NCBI GenBank assembly: GCA_023417975.1 | Contig: JAEZDX010000513.1 | Span: 1-6,142, forward strand | Reading direction: 5' to 3' | Source: Bacillota bacterium | Lineage (GTDB): Bacteria; Bacillota; Clostridia; Clostridiales; Clostridiaceae | DNA: 6,142 bases | In this document: one piece after another, positions 1 through 5,936 of the stretch | Numbering within the stretch: the first letter of the stretch is position 1 | Layout of the letters: each line of letters begins with the position of its first letter | Program-made: the position numbers and the translations under genes | The notes under the pieces: generated by a model | What the model saw: the letters and a program-made list of their open reading frames with translations, nothing else | Database searches by the model: none | Told to the model about the DNA's origin: nothing

Positions 1-66
1 CATAGCATATAGTATAGAGATTACGCCGTCTACCCCGGTTAAAAAAATCGTTTTATGATGTGGTGA

Positions 67-546
67 GCATTTAAAGGTGGTACTGGAGATTATGCTGCCA
101 TATTTGAACCAACTGCCAGTATGCTTCATAACGATAATGCAGGTTATATAGTAGCCTCTGTCGGTAAGGAAGCAGGAGTACTGCCATATACTTGTTATTT
201 CGCAGCGAAGTCCTATATGGATAAAAATCCAAGTGTTATTGAAAAGTTTACTAATGCAATTTATAAAGGACAGCTTTGGGTTGCAAATCACAGCGATGCG
301 GAAGTTGCAAAATCTATAAAGTCTTATTTCCCAGGTACCGATGAGAAACTTATTGCTACAGTAGTAGGTAACTACAGAGGCATAAATGCATTTGCAGCTG
401 CACCTTCTCTTAAAGAAGCAGATTTTTCAAGACTAATGGATATTATACAAGACTATAAGGCTGATTTGATTAAAGAACGACCGCCGTTCACTTCTATAGT
501 TAATAACTCCTTTGCTGAAAAAGCTGCAAAGGAAATATCAAAATAA
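67..546 (+). CDS. NMT1/THI5-like ABC transporter substrate-binding protein, C-terminal part; 5' end disrupted
   Basis: This is the C-terminal ~159 residues of a periplasmic-binding-type solute receptor (NMT1/THI5/SsuA-like), which would capture a substrate outside the membrane for an ABC importer. The motif AFKGGTGDYAAIFEPTAS, followed by GYIVASVGKEAG, PYTCYF, the NP..IEKFTNAIYKGQLWV helix and a terminal NNSFAEKA, is typical of clostridial members as I remember them. The frame is open from 67, but the first ATG (121) lies inside the conserved core and has no ribosome binding site, so it is not a natural start. In the same frame, stops occur at 10-12, 40-42 and 64-66. Neighbouring frames carry fragments that look like the missing upstream part, so the gene is frameshifted (pseudogene) or the sequence is faulty here. 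The signal peptide and N-terminal lobe are not in the window. The ATPase and permease downstream are its likely partners. Substrate unknown. Confidence 0.8.
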   Translation, partial: AFKGGTGDYAAIFEPTASMLHNDNAGYIVASVGKEAGVLPYTCYFAAKSYMDKNPSVIEKFTNAIYKGQLWVANHSDAEVAKSIKSYFPGTDEKLIATVVGNYRGINAFAAAPSLKEADFSRLMDIIQDYKADLIKERPPFTSIVNNSFAEKAAKEISK

Positions 547-585
547 ATTATTATGTAATTAAAACTTAAAGGCTTTACTTTTTAT

Positions 586-627
586 AATGAAAAGATTCAG
601 TTATAGTACTGAGTCTTTTCATTTTTA
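586..627 (+). terminator. Rho-independent terminator after the substrate-binding protein gene
   Basis: A 15-bp stem (586-600 with 609-623, one G-T wobble) closes an 8-nt loop and runs into a T-rich tail. It begins 40 bases after the stop codon at 544-546. It should end the binding-protein transcript and separate it from the lipoprotein gene downstream. Confidence 0.85.
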
Positions 628-743
628 TTAAATTAATACATAGCAATTAAGCCCAGTAATCTCAGTAATCATCACATTAATCATAGAATAGTTTTTTCAT
701 TTTAGCATAAATTAATCATGCATAAAAAATTTATTACTTAAAG

Positions 744-770
744 ATTTGTTAGCTTAAAAATTTAACAAAT
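744..770. repeat. Inverted repeat upstream of lipoprotein gene, possible operator
   Basis: Two perfect 8-base arms, ATTTGTTA (744-751) and TAACAAAT (763-770), are separated by 11 bases. The repeat lies about 45 bases upstream of the lipoprotein start and overlaps the candidate -35 element at 754-759. Its size and spacing would suit a dimeric repressor, but the region is extremely AT-rich, so chance occurrence is quite possible. No regulator family is recognised. Confidence 0.35.
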
Positions 771-782
771 TTACTTTATAAA
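754..782 (+). promoter_or_regulatory. Candidate sigma-A promoter for the lipoprotein gene
   Basis: TTAAAA at 754-759 (4 of 6 matches to TTGACA) and TATAAA at 777-782 are separated by 17 bases. TAAAAT at 779-784 is an alternative -10. Transcription would start near 790, giving a short leader before the GGAGGGG ribosome binding site at 801-807. In such AT-rich DNA promoter-like matches are common. Support comes mainly from the position between an upstream terminator and a gene with a strong ribosome binding site. Confidence 0.35.
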
Positions 783-812
783 ATACTGAATTTTCTTTGA
801 GGAGGGGAACCA

Positions 813-1466
813 ATGAAAAAGTCTATGAGTATGGCCCTTACAGTTATAATTTCATTTTCACTAACAGCATGTACTTCAAGAAACAACGCCAACACAACCA
901 GAAATAATTCAAATAATCAAGGAAGTTATACTCGTAATAATGTATCCACAGCCAAATATAAGGATGGAGTATATACAGGCTATGGTGATAAAACAAGTAA
1001 TGGAAACGAAATGGCTGTTGTTACTGTAAGAGGCGGAAGAATAATTGATGTAAATCTTACCTCAGTTGACACACAAGGAAGAAATAAATACGGAAATGGC
1101 ACTACTTCAAATATTAGCGGAACAAACAACCGAACAGGTGGGACAGGAACAGGCTATGGAGCAATAGGTGGTCCTGCCGGAGCAGGCTATGGCACTGTAG
1201 GAAGCAACAGTTACGGAACTACAGATGGAACTGGTGTTACCGGTACTCCTGGAGGCGGAACGGGAACAACCGGTAATAACTTAGGCGGTTCATTGACCGG
1301 TACTGCATTAAATACCTATTATCAAGTCCGTAATACTCTGGCAAGTAATATGGTTCAATATCAGACACATAATGTAGCAGCACCTAATACTGACGGAACC
1401 ATGACAAATTCAGTTAAAAACTGGCAGCTAGCTGTAAAAAGAGCTCTCGACAAGGCTGCAAAATAG
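813..1466 (+). CDS. Lipoprotein with interrupted FMN_bind-like domain
   Basis: A 217-residue exported protein. Residues 1-20 form a short signal peptide ending in the lipobox LTAC with lipidation Cys20, so it should be anchored to the outer face of the membrane. After a Asn/Thr/Ser-rich linker (21-47), residues 49-88 (YKDGVYTGYGDK, then VVTVRGGRIIDVNLTSVDTQG) match the first half of an FMN-binding domain (FMN_bind, PF04205). Residues ~92-165 are a Gly/Thr/Asn-rich low-complexity insert with an 11-residue repeat (GTGYGAIGGPA, GAGYGTVGSNS). Residues 169-214 resemble the domain's C-terminal half, but the usual (S/T)GAT flavin-attachment motif reads DGTM, so covalent FMN attachment is doubtful. 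The start is clear: GGAGGGG at 801-807, five bases before the ATG. A terminator follows directly, so the gene looks monocistronic. The role is unknown; electron transfer or redox sensing at the surface is only an inference from the family. Confidence 0.75.
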   Translation: MKKSMSMALTVIISFSLTACTSRNNANTTRNNSNNQGSYTRNNVSTAKYKDGVYTGYGDKTSNGNEMAVVTVRGGRIIDVNLTSVDTQGRNKYGNGTTSNISGTNNRTGGTGTGYGAIGGPAGAGYGTVGSNSYGTTDGTGVTGTPGGGTGTTGNNLGGSLTGTALNTYYQVRNTLASNMVQYQTHNVAAPNTDGTMTNSVKNWQLAVKRALDKAAK

Positions 1467-1473
1467 GAAAAAT

Positions 1474-1507
1474 AACAGGATGCTGTTTATAGTGTCCTGT
1501 TTTTTTT
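1474..1507 (+). terminator. Rho-independent terminator after the lipoprotein gene
   Basis: AACAGGA (1474-1480) pairs with TCCTGTT (1495-1501). The stem continues inward through several wobble and Watson-Crick pairs to a TTTA loop (1486-1489), and is followed by an uninterrupted T-run to 1507. It starts 8 bases after the lipoprotein stop codon. Confidence 0.88.
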
Positions 1508-1532
1508 ATTGGCTATCATCTTTAACCAATAA
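1506..1532. repeat. Inverted repeat between terminator and ABC operon, possible operator
   Basis: TTATTGG (1506-1512) and CCAATAA (1526-1532) are perfect 7-base complementary arms with a 13-base spacer. The right arm covers part of the candidate -35 element of the ABC operon (1522-1527), where a bound repressor could block transcription. This is inferred from geometry only. Confidence 0.3.
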
Positions 1533-1551
1533 TGATTTTCTAACATATACT
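1522..1551 (+). promoter_or_regulatory. Candidate sigma-A promoter for the ABC ATPase-permease-TPR operon
   Basis: TTAACC at 1522-1527 (4 of 6 matches to TTGACA) and TATACT at 1546-1551 (5 of 6 matches to TATAAT) are separated by 18 bases. The leader to the ATPase start at 1617 would be about 60 bases. TATAAG at 1588-1593 is an alternative -10 without a good -35. A promoter is expected in this gap because a strong terminator lies just upstream. Confidence 0.4.
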
Positions 1552-1602
1552 GAATTATACCTCTTACACTTTGAATAACAACTATTTTATAAGCTTTATT
1601 GC

Positions 1603-1608
1603 AGGGAG
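1603..1608 (+). promoter_or_regulatory. Ribosome binding site deciding the ATPase start
   Basis: AGGGAG at 1603-1608 stands 8 bases before the ATG at 1617. It lies downstream of the in-frame TTG at 1599, so it cannot serve that codon. This selects the 258-residue form over the six-residue N-terminal extension. Confidence 0.7.
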
Positions 1609-1616
1609 ATGGTAGT

Positions 1617-2393
1617 ATGAGCAAAGTCCAACTGAAAAATGTGTCTATGAATTATCATACATTGAATGGAGAAACTCCGGCTCTGACAAATATTAACCTT
1701 AGTGTAAATTCAGGTGAGTTTATAAGTATTGTAGGTCCGTCCGGCTGTGGTAAGTCCACCCTTCTTAATATAGTAGCGGGAATTATAAAGCCTTCAGAAG
1801 GACAAGTTCTCGTTGATAAAGAAAGTATTTCAGGTTATTCTCCAAAACTCGGCTATATGTTTCAACGAGATCACCTGTTTGAATGGCTTAATGTTTGGGA
1901 AAATATATGCTTAGGCCTAAAAATTCAAAAAAAATTGAATGACGATAATAAACATAAGATTGAATCACTTCTAAAGAACTATAACTTATGGAGCTTTCGA
2001 AAACATAAGCCATCAGAGCTCTCAGGGGGAATGCGGCAAAGAGCCGCACTTATAAGAACTTTGGCTTTAGATCCTGAAGTTTTACTTTTGGATGAACCTT
2101 TTTCTGCCTTAGATTTTCAAACAAGACTTACTGTATGCGACGAAATATATAAAATCATTAAAAAAGAAAATAAGACCGTAATAATGGTTACTCATGATAT
2201 TTCAGAGGCCATATCAACCAGTAGCAGAATTATTATTCTTTCCAGAAGGCCTGCAAAAATGAAACAGGATTTGGAAATAACTTTTTCTTCCGAATATGAT
2301 TCCCCTCTAAAACGCAGAGAGGCGCCCGAATTTCGAATTTATTTCAATAATATTTGGAAGGAGTTAGATGTAAATGATGATGATAAGCAATGA
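1617..2393 (+). CDS. ABC transporter ATP-binding protein, NitT/TauT (SsuB/TauB-like) family
   Basis: The 258-residue cytoplasmic ATPase of an importer, hydrolysing ATP to drive the permease encoded next. All nucleotide-binding motifs are present and intact: Walker A GPSGCGKST (40-48), Q-loop Gln83 in MFQRDHLFEW, signature LSGGMRQ (135-141), Walker B VLLLDEP (155-161), D-loop SALD (163-166) and switch His193 in VTHD. Length and the FQRDHLFEW sequence after the Q-loop fit the nitrate/sulfonate/taurine-type family that pairs with NMT1-like binding proteins. ATG 1617 is chosen because AGGGAG precedes it; an in-frame TTG at 1599 is unlikely. The 3' end overlaps the permease gene by 20 bp, indicating translational coupling and a two-subunit complex. 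Substrate cannot be assigned: the same family serves sulfonates, thiamine precursors, riboflavin and others. Confidence 0.93.
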   Translation: MSKVQLKNVSMNYHTLNGETPALTNINLSVNSGEFISIVGPSGCGKSTLLNIVAGIIKPSEGQVLVDKESISGYSPKLGYMFQRDHLFEWLNVWENICLGLKIQKKLNDDNKHKIESLLKNYNLWSFRKHKPSELSGGMRQRAALIRTLALDPEVLLLDEPFSALDFQTRLTVCDEIYKIIKKENKTVIMVTHDISEAISTSSRIIILSRRPAKMKQDLEITFSSEYDSPLKRREAPEFRIYFNNIWKELDVNDDDKQ

Positions 2394-3171
2394 GCACCAG
2401 CAATATATAAAAAAAATAAAAAATACTCATAAAAAGATAGTTTGGACGAGGATCATAATCTTAGTATTGATATTTGTATCTTGGGAAGTATTAGGTGATT
2501 TAAAAATAATTGATCCATTTTTAACAAGCACACCATCGAGAATGATAAAAAGTCTTGTAACTATATACAATGAAGGAACATTGTTTAAACACATAGCAGT
2601 TACATGCTATGAAACAATATTGGGTTTTGTACTTGGTACTGTTTTTGGTACTTTAATAGCAGTCTTATTGTGGTGGTCCGATTTTGCTTCCAAGGTTGCT
2701 GAACCTTACCTTGTGGTATTAAATGCACTTCCAAAGGTTGCCTTAGCACCAATAATAATATTTTGGGTGGGAAACGGGCTGAAAGCTATAGTAATAATAG
2801 CACTTCTCATTTCAATAGTTGTAACGATAATAAGTGTGCTTACAGGTTTTAATGAAGTTGACGAAGATAAAGTAAAATTGCTTAAGACCTTTGGTGCCGG
2901 TAAAACTCAGATTCTTACAAACCTAATTATTCCTGCATCTGTACCTACATTGATATCGGCACTTAAAATAAATGTAGGCTTATCGTGGGTAGGTGTTATT
3001 ATGGGCGAATTCTTAGTGGCAAGAGATGGATTAGGCTTTTTGATTGTATATGGCGGCCAAATCTCACAATTGGATATGGTTATGATGAGTATAATCATAT
3101 TGTCTATACTTGCCTATGTAATGTACGGTCTAGTATCCATTATAGAAAAAAGATTAAAGCATAGATATTGA
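2374..3171 (+). CDS. ABC transporter permease, NitT/TauT (SsuC/TauC-like) family
   Basis: A 265-residue integral membrane subunit of a binding-protein-dependent importer (BPD_transp_1 fold). Hydrophobic segments are visible at about 24-42, 78-100, 113-135, 138-157, 190-213 and 236-256, giving the six-helix layout of this family. The cytoplasmic EAA-type coupling loop, which docks on the ATPase, is at about 164-191 (VKLLKTFGAGKTQILTNLIIP, then ASVP) with the conserved Gly-Ala and Pro positions. The LPKVALAPIIIFWVG stretch (119-133) is typical of SsuC/TauC relatives. The start is the first of three consecutive ATGs, 10 bases after AAGGAG (2358-2363), which lies inside the ATPase gene; the two genes overlap by 20 bp. 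A TPR protein gene follows after 54 bp with no terminator between. Confidence 0.93.
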   Translation: MMMISNEHQQYIKKIKNTHKKIVWTRIIILVLIFVSWEVLGDLKIIDPFLTSTPSRMIKSLVTIYNEGTLFKHIAVTCYETILGFVLGTVFGTLIAVLLWWSDFASKVAEPYLVVLNALPKVALAPIIIFWVGNGLKAIVIIALLISIVVTIISVLTGFNEVDEDKVKLLKTFGAGKTQILTNLIIPASVPTLISALKINVGLSWVGVIMGEFLVARDGLGFLIVYGGQISQLDMVMMSIIILSILAYVMYGLVSIIEKRLKHRY

Positions 3172-3199
3172 TAAAATAATTCATACGTGTTACTATATG

Positions 3200-3220
3200 G
3201 ATAAAAAGTTTATCAGGAGG
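3200..3220 (+). promoter_or_regulatory. Small hairpin abutting the ribosome binding site of the TPR gene
   Basis: GATAAA (3200-3205) can pair with TTTATC (3209-3214) across a 3-base loop, and the AGGAGG ribosome binding site (3215-3220) begins at the very next base. The site sits 5 bases before the ATG at 3226 and confirms that start. The hairpin is AT-rich and weak. It may affect ribosome access or mark a processing point, but this is speculative. Confidence 0.35.
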
Positions 3221-3225
3221 CACAT

Positions 3226-4038
3226 ATGAAAAATCTTTCTTCTATCATGAAATTAATAATGCCGATTATTATTTTAATTGTTGCATTTAGCTATAGCAAA
3301 CTAATAGGTGCTGCTGTAATATTAGTAGCTGCTTTGATTTGGGCCTATTTCAATAGATATTTCTATTATTATATTAGAGGAAATGGGTTTTATAAATCCG
3401 GTAATATGGAACAAGCTTTTGATTATTATGAAAAAACAATAAAAGTCAAAAACTGTCCTTCAAAAATGAAAACCGTATATGCATACCTACTGCTTAAAAA
3501 CAGAAATTTAGAAAAATCCGAACAGCTACTTAATTCGTTAAATTTGAGTAAACTAAATGTTCCAGATAGAAATCAGACACGTCTGAACCTTGCTCTTGTA
3601 TATTGGAAGCAGGGTAAACTTGATAAGGCTTTGGAGCTTTTAGAAACAGTATATAACGAATTTAAATGTTTAACCATGTATGAAAGCTACGGTTATCTTT
3701 TAATTCTAAAAGGTGATTATGAAAAAGCATTAAAGATTAACCTTGAAGCTTACGAATATGACAGTTCCAGTCAAATCATTATTGACAATTTAGGAGAAAC
3801 CTATTACCACCTAAAAGATTTTGATAAGTCCTATGAGCTGTATAAAGGTCTTATTGATAATGAGCCATCCTTTCCTGAAGCATATTATCATTTTGCCCTT
3901 GTATTAATCGAAAAAAGCGAAAATGATCAGGCCCTTGAAATGCTAAACAAGGCACTTGGCTATAAAGAGTCCTTTTTAAGCGAAGTAAGTCATGCTTTAA
4001 TTAATAAGAAAATAGAAGAAATAAAGCAGTGCTTTTAA
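3226..4038 (+). CDS. Membrane-anchored tetratricopeptide repeat (TPR) protein
   Basis: A 270-residue protein with two closely spaced hydrophobic segments at about 7-23 and 26-42, forming an N-terminal membrane hairpin, followed by a soluble helical-repeat domain that probably faces the cytoplasm. TPR-like units are recognisable at about 51-74 (GNGFYKSGNMEQAFDYYEKT), 119-142 (ALVYWKQGKLDKALELLE), 153-176 (YGYLLILKGDYEKALKIN), 186-210 (LGETYYHLKDFDKSYELY) and 219-246 (HFALVLIEKSENDQALEMLN), with a degenerate unit around 82-105. TPR domains bind proteins, so a scaffold or assembly role is likely; the partner is unknown. It lies 54 bp after the permease with no terminator, so it is probably co-transcribed with the transporter, though functional linkage is unproven. 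Its last codons form the left arm of the downstream terminator. I do not recognise a named gene. Confidence 0.85.
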   Translation: MKNLSSIMKLIMPIIILIVAFSYSKLIGAAVILVAALIWAYFNRYFYYYIRGNGFYKSGNMEQAFDYYEKTIKVKNCPSKMKTVYAYLLLKNRNLEKSEQLLNSLNLSKLNVPDRNQTRLNLALVYWKQGKLDKALELLETVYNEFKCLTMYESYGYLLILKGDYEKALKINLEAYEYDSSSQIIIDNLGETYYHLKDFDKSYELYKGLIDNEPSFPEAYYHFALVLIEKSENDQALEMLNKALGYKESFLSEVSHALINKKIEEIKQCF

Positions 4039-4056
4039 AGGCACTGCTTTATTTCT
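4017..4056. terminator. Bidirectional terminator between convergent TPR gene and topB
   Basis: A perfect 16-bp inverted repeat (4017-4032 with 4041-4056) around an 8-base centre. T-rich sequence follows on the plus strand (4057-4069), and a T/C-rich tract follows on the minus strand. The left arm is inside the TPR coding sequence and the stop codon (4036-4038) lies in the loop. The topB stop is only 22 bp away, so the hairpin can serve both transcripts. Confidence 0.88.
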
Positions 4057-4060
4057 ATAT

Positions 4061-5920
4061 TTATTTTTGTTCCGATACTATGATTCTTTTATCATTAATA
4101 ATAACTGTTCTTCCCTTTTTTATTTTGTTAGTTCCGTTCCTTGTAAAATCAAATATTTCTTTTAAAAAGCTGTTTTTATTGTAGACCCCCTTTTCCATAT
4201 CAAATAACTTCTTTTCCAACCTACCTGTATAGTCCGTATCCATAATTTCTTTTACAGGGAAGTTTTCTATTAGTCGTATACCAACCTCGGTTATAAGCAG
4301 TGACTTTCCCTTAGTATATATATACCCTGCATTTTTGAGTTTATTAATTGTCTCCGCCCTAGTTGCTGCAGTTCCTATAGAATAACCATACAGGATGCTG
4401 TCATCCTCTTCGTCTTTTTCTCCCCTGTTCCTACCACATGTTTCCATGGCCTTTAGTAAGGTTTTCTCCGTATGATGAGCAGGCGGCTTACTTTTTTTTG
4501 TTACAACCTCTGCCTTAACTGCCTCTACTTCTTGGTCTTTTTCCAAAGGGGGTAAAAGCTCATCTTTTTTTTCATCATTATATAGTTTCAACCAGCCTTT
4601 ATTCTTCAGTATTCTTCCTTTGGTCATAAATAACCTATCAAATTTTTCTCCTTCTATCTTTGTTACTACTTCTGTATTTTCATATTCCGCTGCAGGCATA
4701 AATTGCGAAACAAACCTATTCTTAACTGCATTGTAAACTACCCATTCATCGTCTGTCAGGTTCTTCGGCAATACATAGGTAGGAATAATTGCACTATGAC
4801 TTTCCACTTTATCATTATTAAAAACTTTCTTAGACTCACTGAATATTACTTCATCTTTAAAGGGTATATCATTTTTCAAAAGCTCCAAAACACTCTTTGC
4901 CTTATCCTTTATGGTCTCTTCCAACGCTGTACTCTCAGTCCTTGGATAGGTTATATGCTTCTTTTCATACAAGCTTTGAGCAACTTTCAATACCTTATCT
5001 GCAGTCCAACCTGTATATTTACTTGTGATAAATCCCTGAAGATTACTTAAATTAAATAATGCCGGAGGGTTCTCATTTTTAATTTCCACTTTTTTTTCAG
5101 CAATGATCCCTTTCCTGCCTTCAATTTCCTCCTTTAATCGCTCAACACTTTCTTTTTTAGGAAATTTATCACTTTTTCCATGAAAAAACTTACCTTTATA
5201 ATTTCCCCCAGGAGACTTAAACTCCACAACTAATTCGTAATTAGTCTCAGACTTGAAATTTTTTATTTCCATCTCTCTATCATATATCATCTTTAAGGTT
5301 GGCATTAATACTCTTCCTATATTCAGAAGACTTCCTTTTCCTCTGGCGAATTTCAATGTTGCCGTAGAAGTAAAATTTATACCGATAACCCAATCAGCAA
5401 TTTGTCTGCTTACTCCTGCATCCTGAAGGGGCCTCATCTCTAAATTTGTTTTCAATTTCTCAAGTCCCTTTTTTATTTCTTGAGGAGTCCATTCATTGAT
5501 AAGTATCCTATATATCTGTTTTGTTACATTAATATGAGAGAATATTAATAATGCTATAAGCTCTCCTTCTCTGTCATAGTCGGTAGCTGCTATTATAGCT
5601 TCTACATCTTCTCTTTCTGTAAGTGACTTTATTATATTCAACTGCTTCCTTGCGCCTGTATCTTCTCTGTTCTTATTTTTGTCGTCATGTTTCACTTTAT
5701 ATTTGAACTCTTCCGGTATGTATGGAAAATACTCCATATTCCAGAGGGCATATTTTTCATCATAATCTCTGCAGTCACATAATGTAACCAAATGTCCAAA
5801 TGCCCAAGTAATTATATATTGTTCTCCTTCTAAATACCCATCTTTTTTTTGCTTACAATTTAATGCCTCTGCAATATTTCTCGCAACAGACGGCTTTTCC
5901 GCCAATATTAATCTTTTCAT
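4061..5920 (-). CDS. topB: Type IA DNA topoisomerase (topoisomerase III-like), short form
   Basis: A 619-residue enzyme that passes single DNA strands through a transient tyrosine-linked break, relaxing negative supercoils or decatenating DNA. The N-terminal TOPRIM domain shows the Mg-binding set: Glu8 in LAEKPS and DYDREGE (114-120, Asp114, Asp116, Glu120). The catalytic tyrosine is Tyr325 in ITYPRTES, with Arg327. Further family motifs are SHSAIIPT (374-381), PPAHHTEKTLLKAMETCG (479-496) and GTAATRAETI (516-525), where Ala replaces the common Pro. After the core, residues ~560-597 give the usual YTGRLEKKLFDMEKG..F segment and the protein stops soon after, lacking the extra C-terminal domain or zinc ribbons of longer TopB proteins (about 700 residues). 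Start 5920 gives the canonical MKRLILAEKPS and has GGTGAT upstream; an in-frame ATG at 5932 has no binding site. Catalytically it looks intact. Confidence 0.93.
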   Translation of the reverse strand: MKRLILAEKPSVARNIAEALNCKQKKDGYLEGEQYIITWAFGHLVTLCDCRDYDEKYALWNMEYFPYIPEEFKYKVKHDDKNKNREDTGARKQLNIIKSLTEREDVEAIIAATDYDREGELIALLIFSHINVTKQIYRILINEWTPQEIKKGLEKLKTNLEMRPLQDAGVSRQIADWVIGINFTSTATLKFARGKGSLLNIGRVLMPTLKMIYDREMEIKNFKSETNYELVVEFKSPGGNYKGKFFHGKSDKFPKKESVERLKEEIEGRKGIIAEKKVEIKNENPPALFNLSNLQGFITSKYTGWTADKVLKVAQSLYEKKHITYPRTESTALEETIKDKAKSVLELLKNDIPFKDEVIFSESKKVFNNDKVESHSAIIPTYVLPKNLTDDEWVVYNAVKNRFVSQFMPAAEYENTEVVTKIEGEKFDRLFMTKGRILKNKGWLKLYNDEKKDELLPPLEKDQEVEAVKAEVVTKKSKPPAHHTEKTLLKAMETCGRNRGEKDEEDDSILYGYSIGTAATRAETINKLKNAGYIYTKGKSLLITEVGIRLIENFPVKEIMDTDYTGRLEKKLFDMEKGVYNKNSFLKEIFDFTRNGTNKIKKGRTVIINDKRIIVSEQK

Positions 5921-5924
5921 ATTT

Positions 5925-5930
5925 ATCACC
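5925..5930 (-). promoter_or_regulatory. Ribosome binding site deciding the topB start
   Basis: On the minus strand GGTGAT lies 4 bases before the ATG at 5918-5920. It is imperfect, but nothing comparable precedes the alternative ATG at 5930-5932, and the shorter protein begins with the family's normal N-terminus. Confidence 0.6.
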
Positions 5931-5936
5931 ATATAT

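Noticed and set aside
660..720. Short direct repeats (AGTAAT twice; ATTAATCAT at 676-684 and 711-719)
   Set aside because: They are short, AT-rich, irregularly spaced and not linked to any promoter feature; chance is the simplest explanation.
1599..1616. TTG-initiated six-residue extension of the ABC ATPase
   Set aside because: The ribosome binding site at 1603-1608 lies within this extension and serves the ATG at 1617; the family normally starts close to that ATG.
1508..1616. TPP, FMN or cobalamin riboswitch upstream of the ABC operon that would reveal the substrate
   Set aside because: I looked for the conserved core sequences of these riboswitches and saw none; the leader is too short and too AT-rich.
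2907..3098. Minus-strand open frame of 63 codons
   Set aside because: It is antisense to the conserved end of the permease gene, with no ribosome binding site or family features.
4703..5050. Plus-strand open frame of 115 codons
   Set aside because: It lies wholly antisense to the conserved topB coding sequence, has no ribosome binding site, and its translation has no recognisable motif.
5921..5932. Four-residue longer start of TopB (MVIN before MKRL)
   Set aside because: No ribosome binding site precedes it, and GGTGAT correctly positions the inner ATG, which gives the standard family N-terminus.
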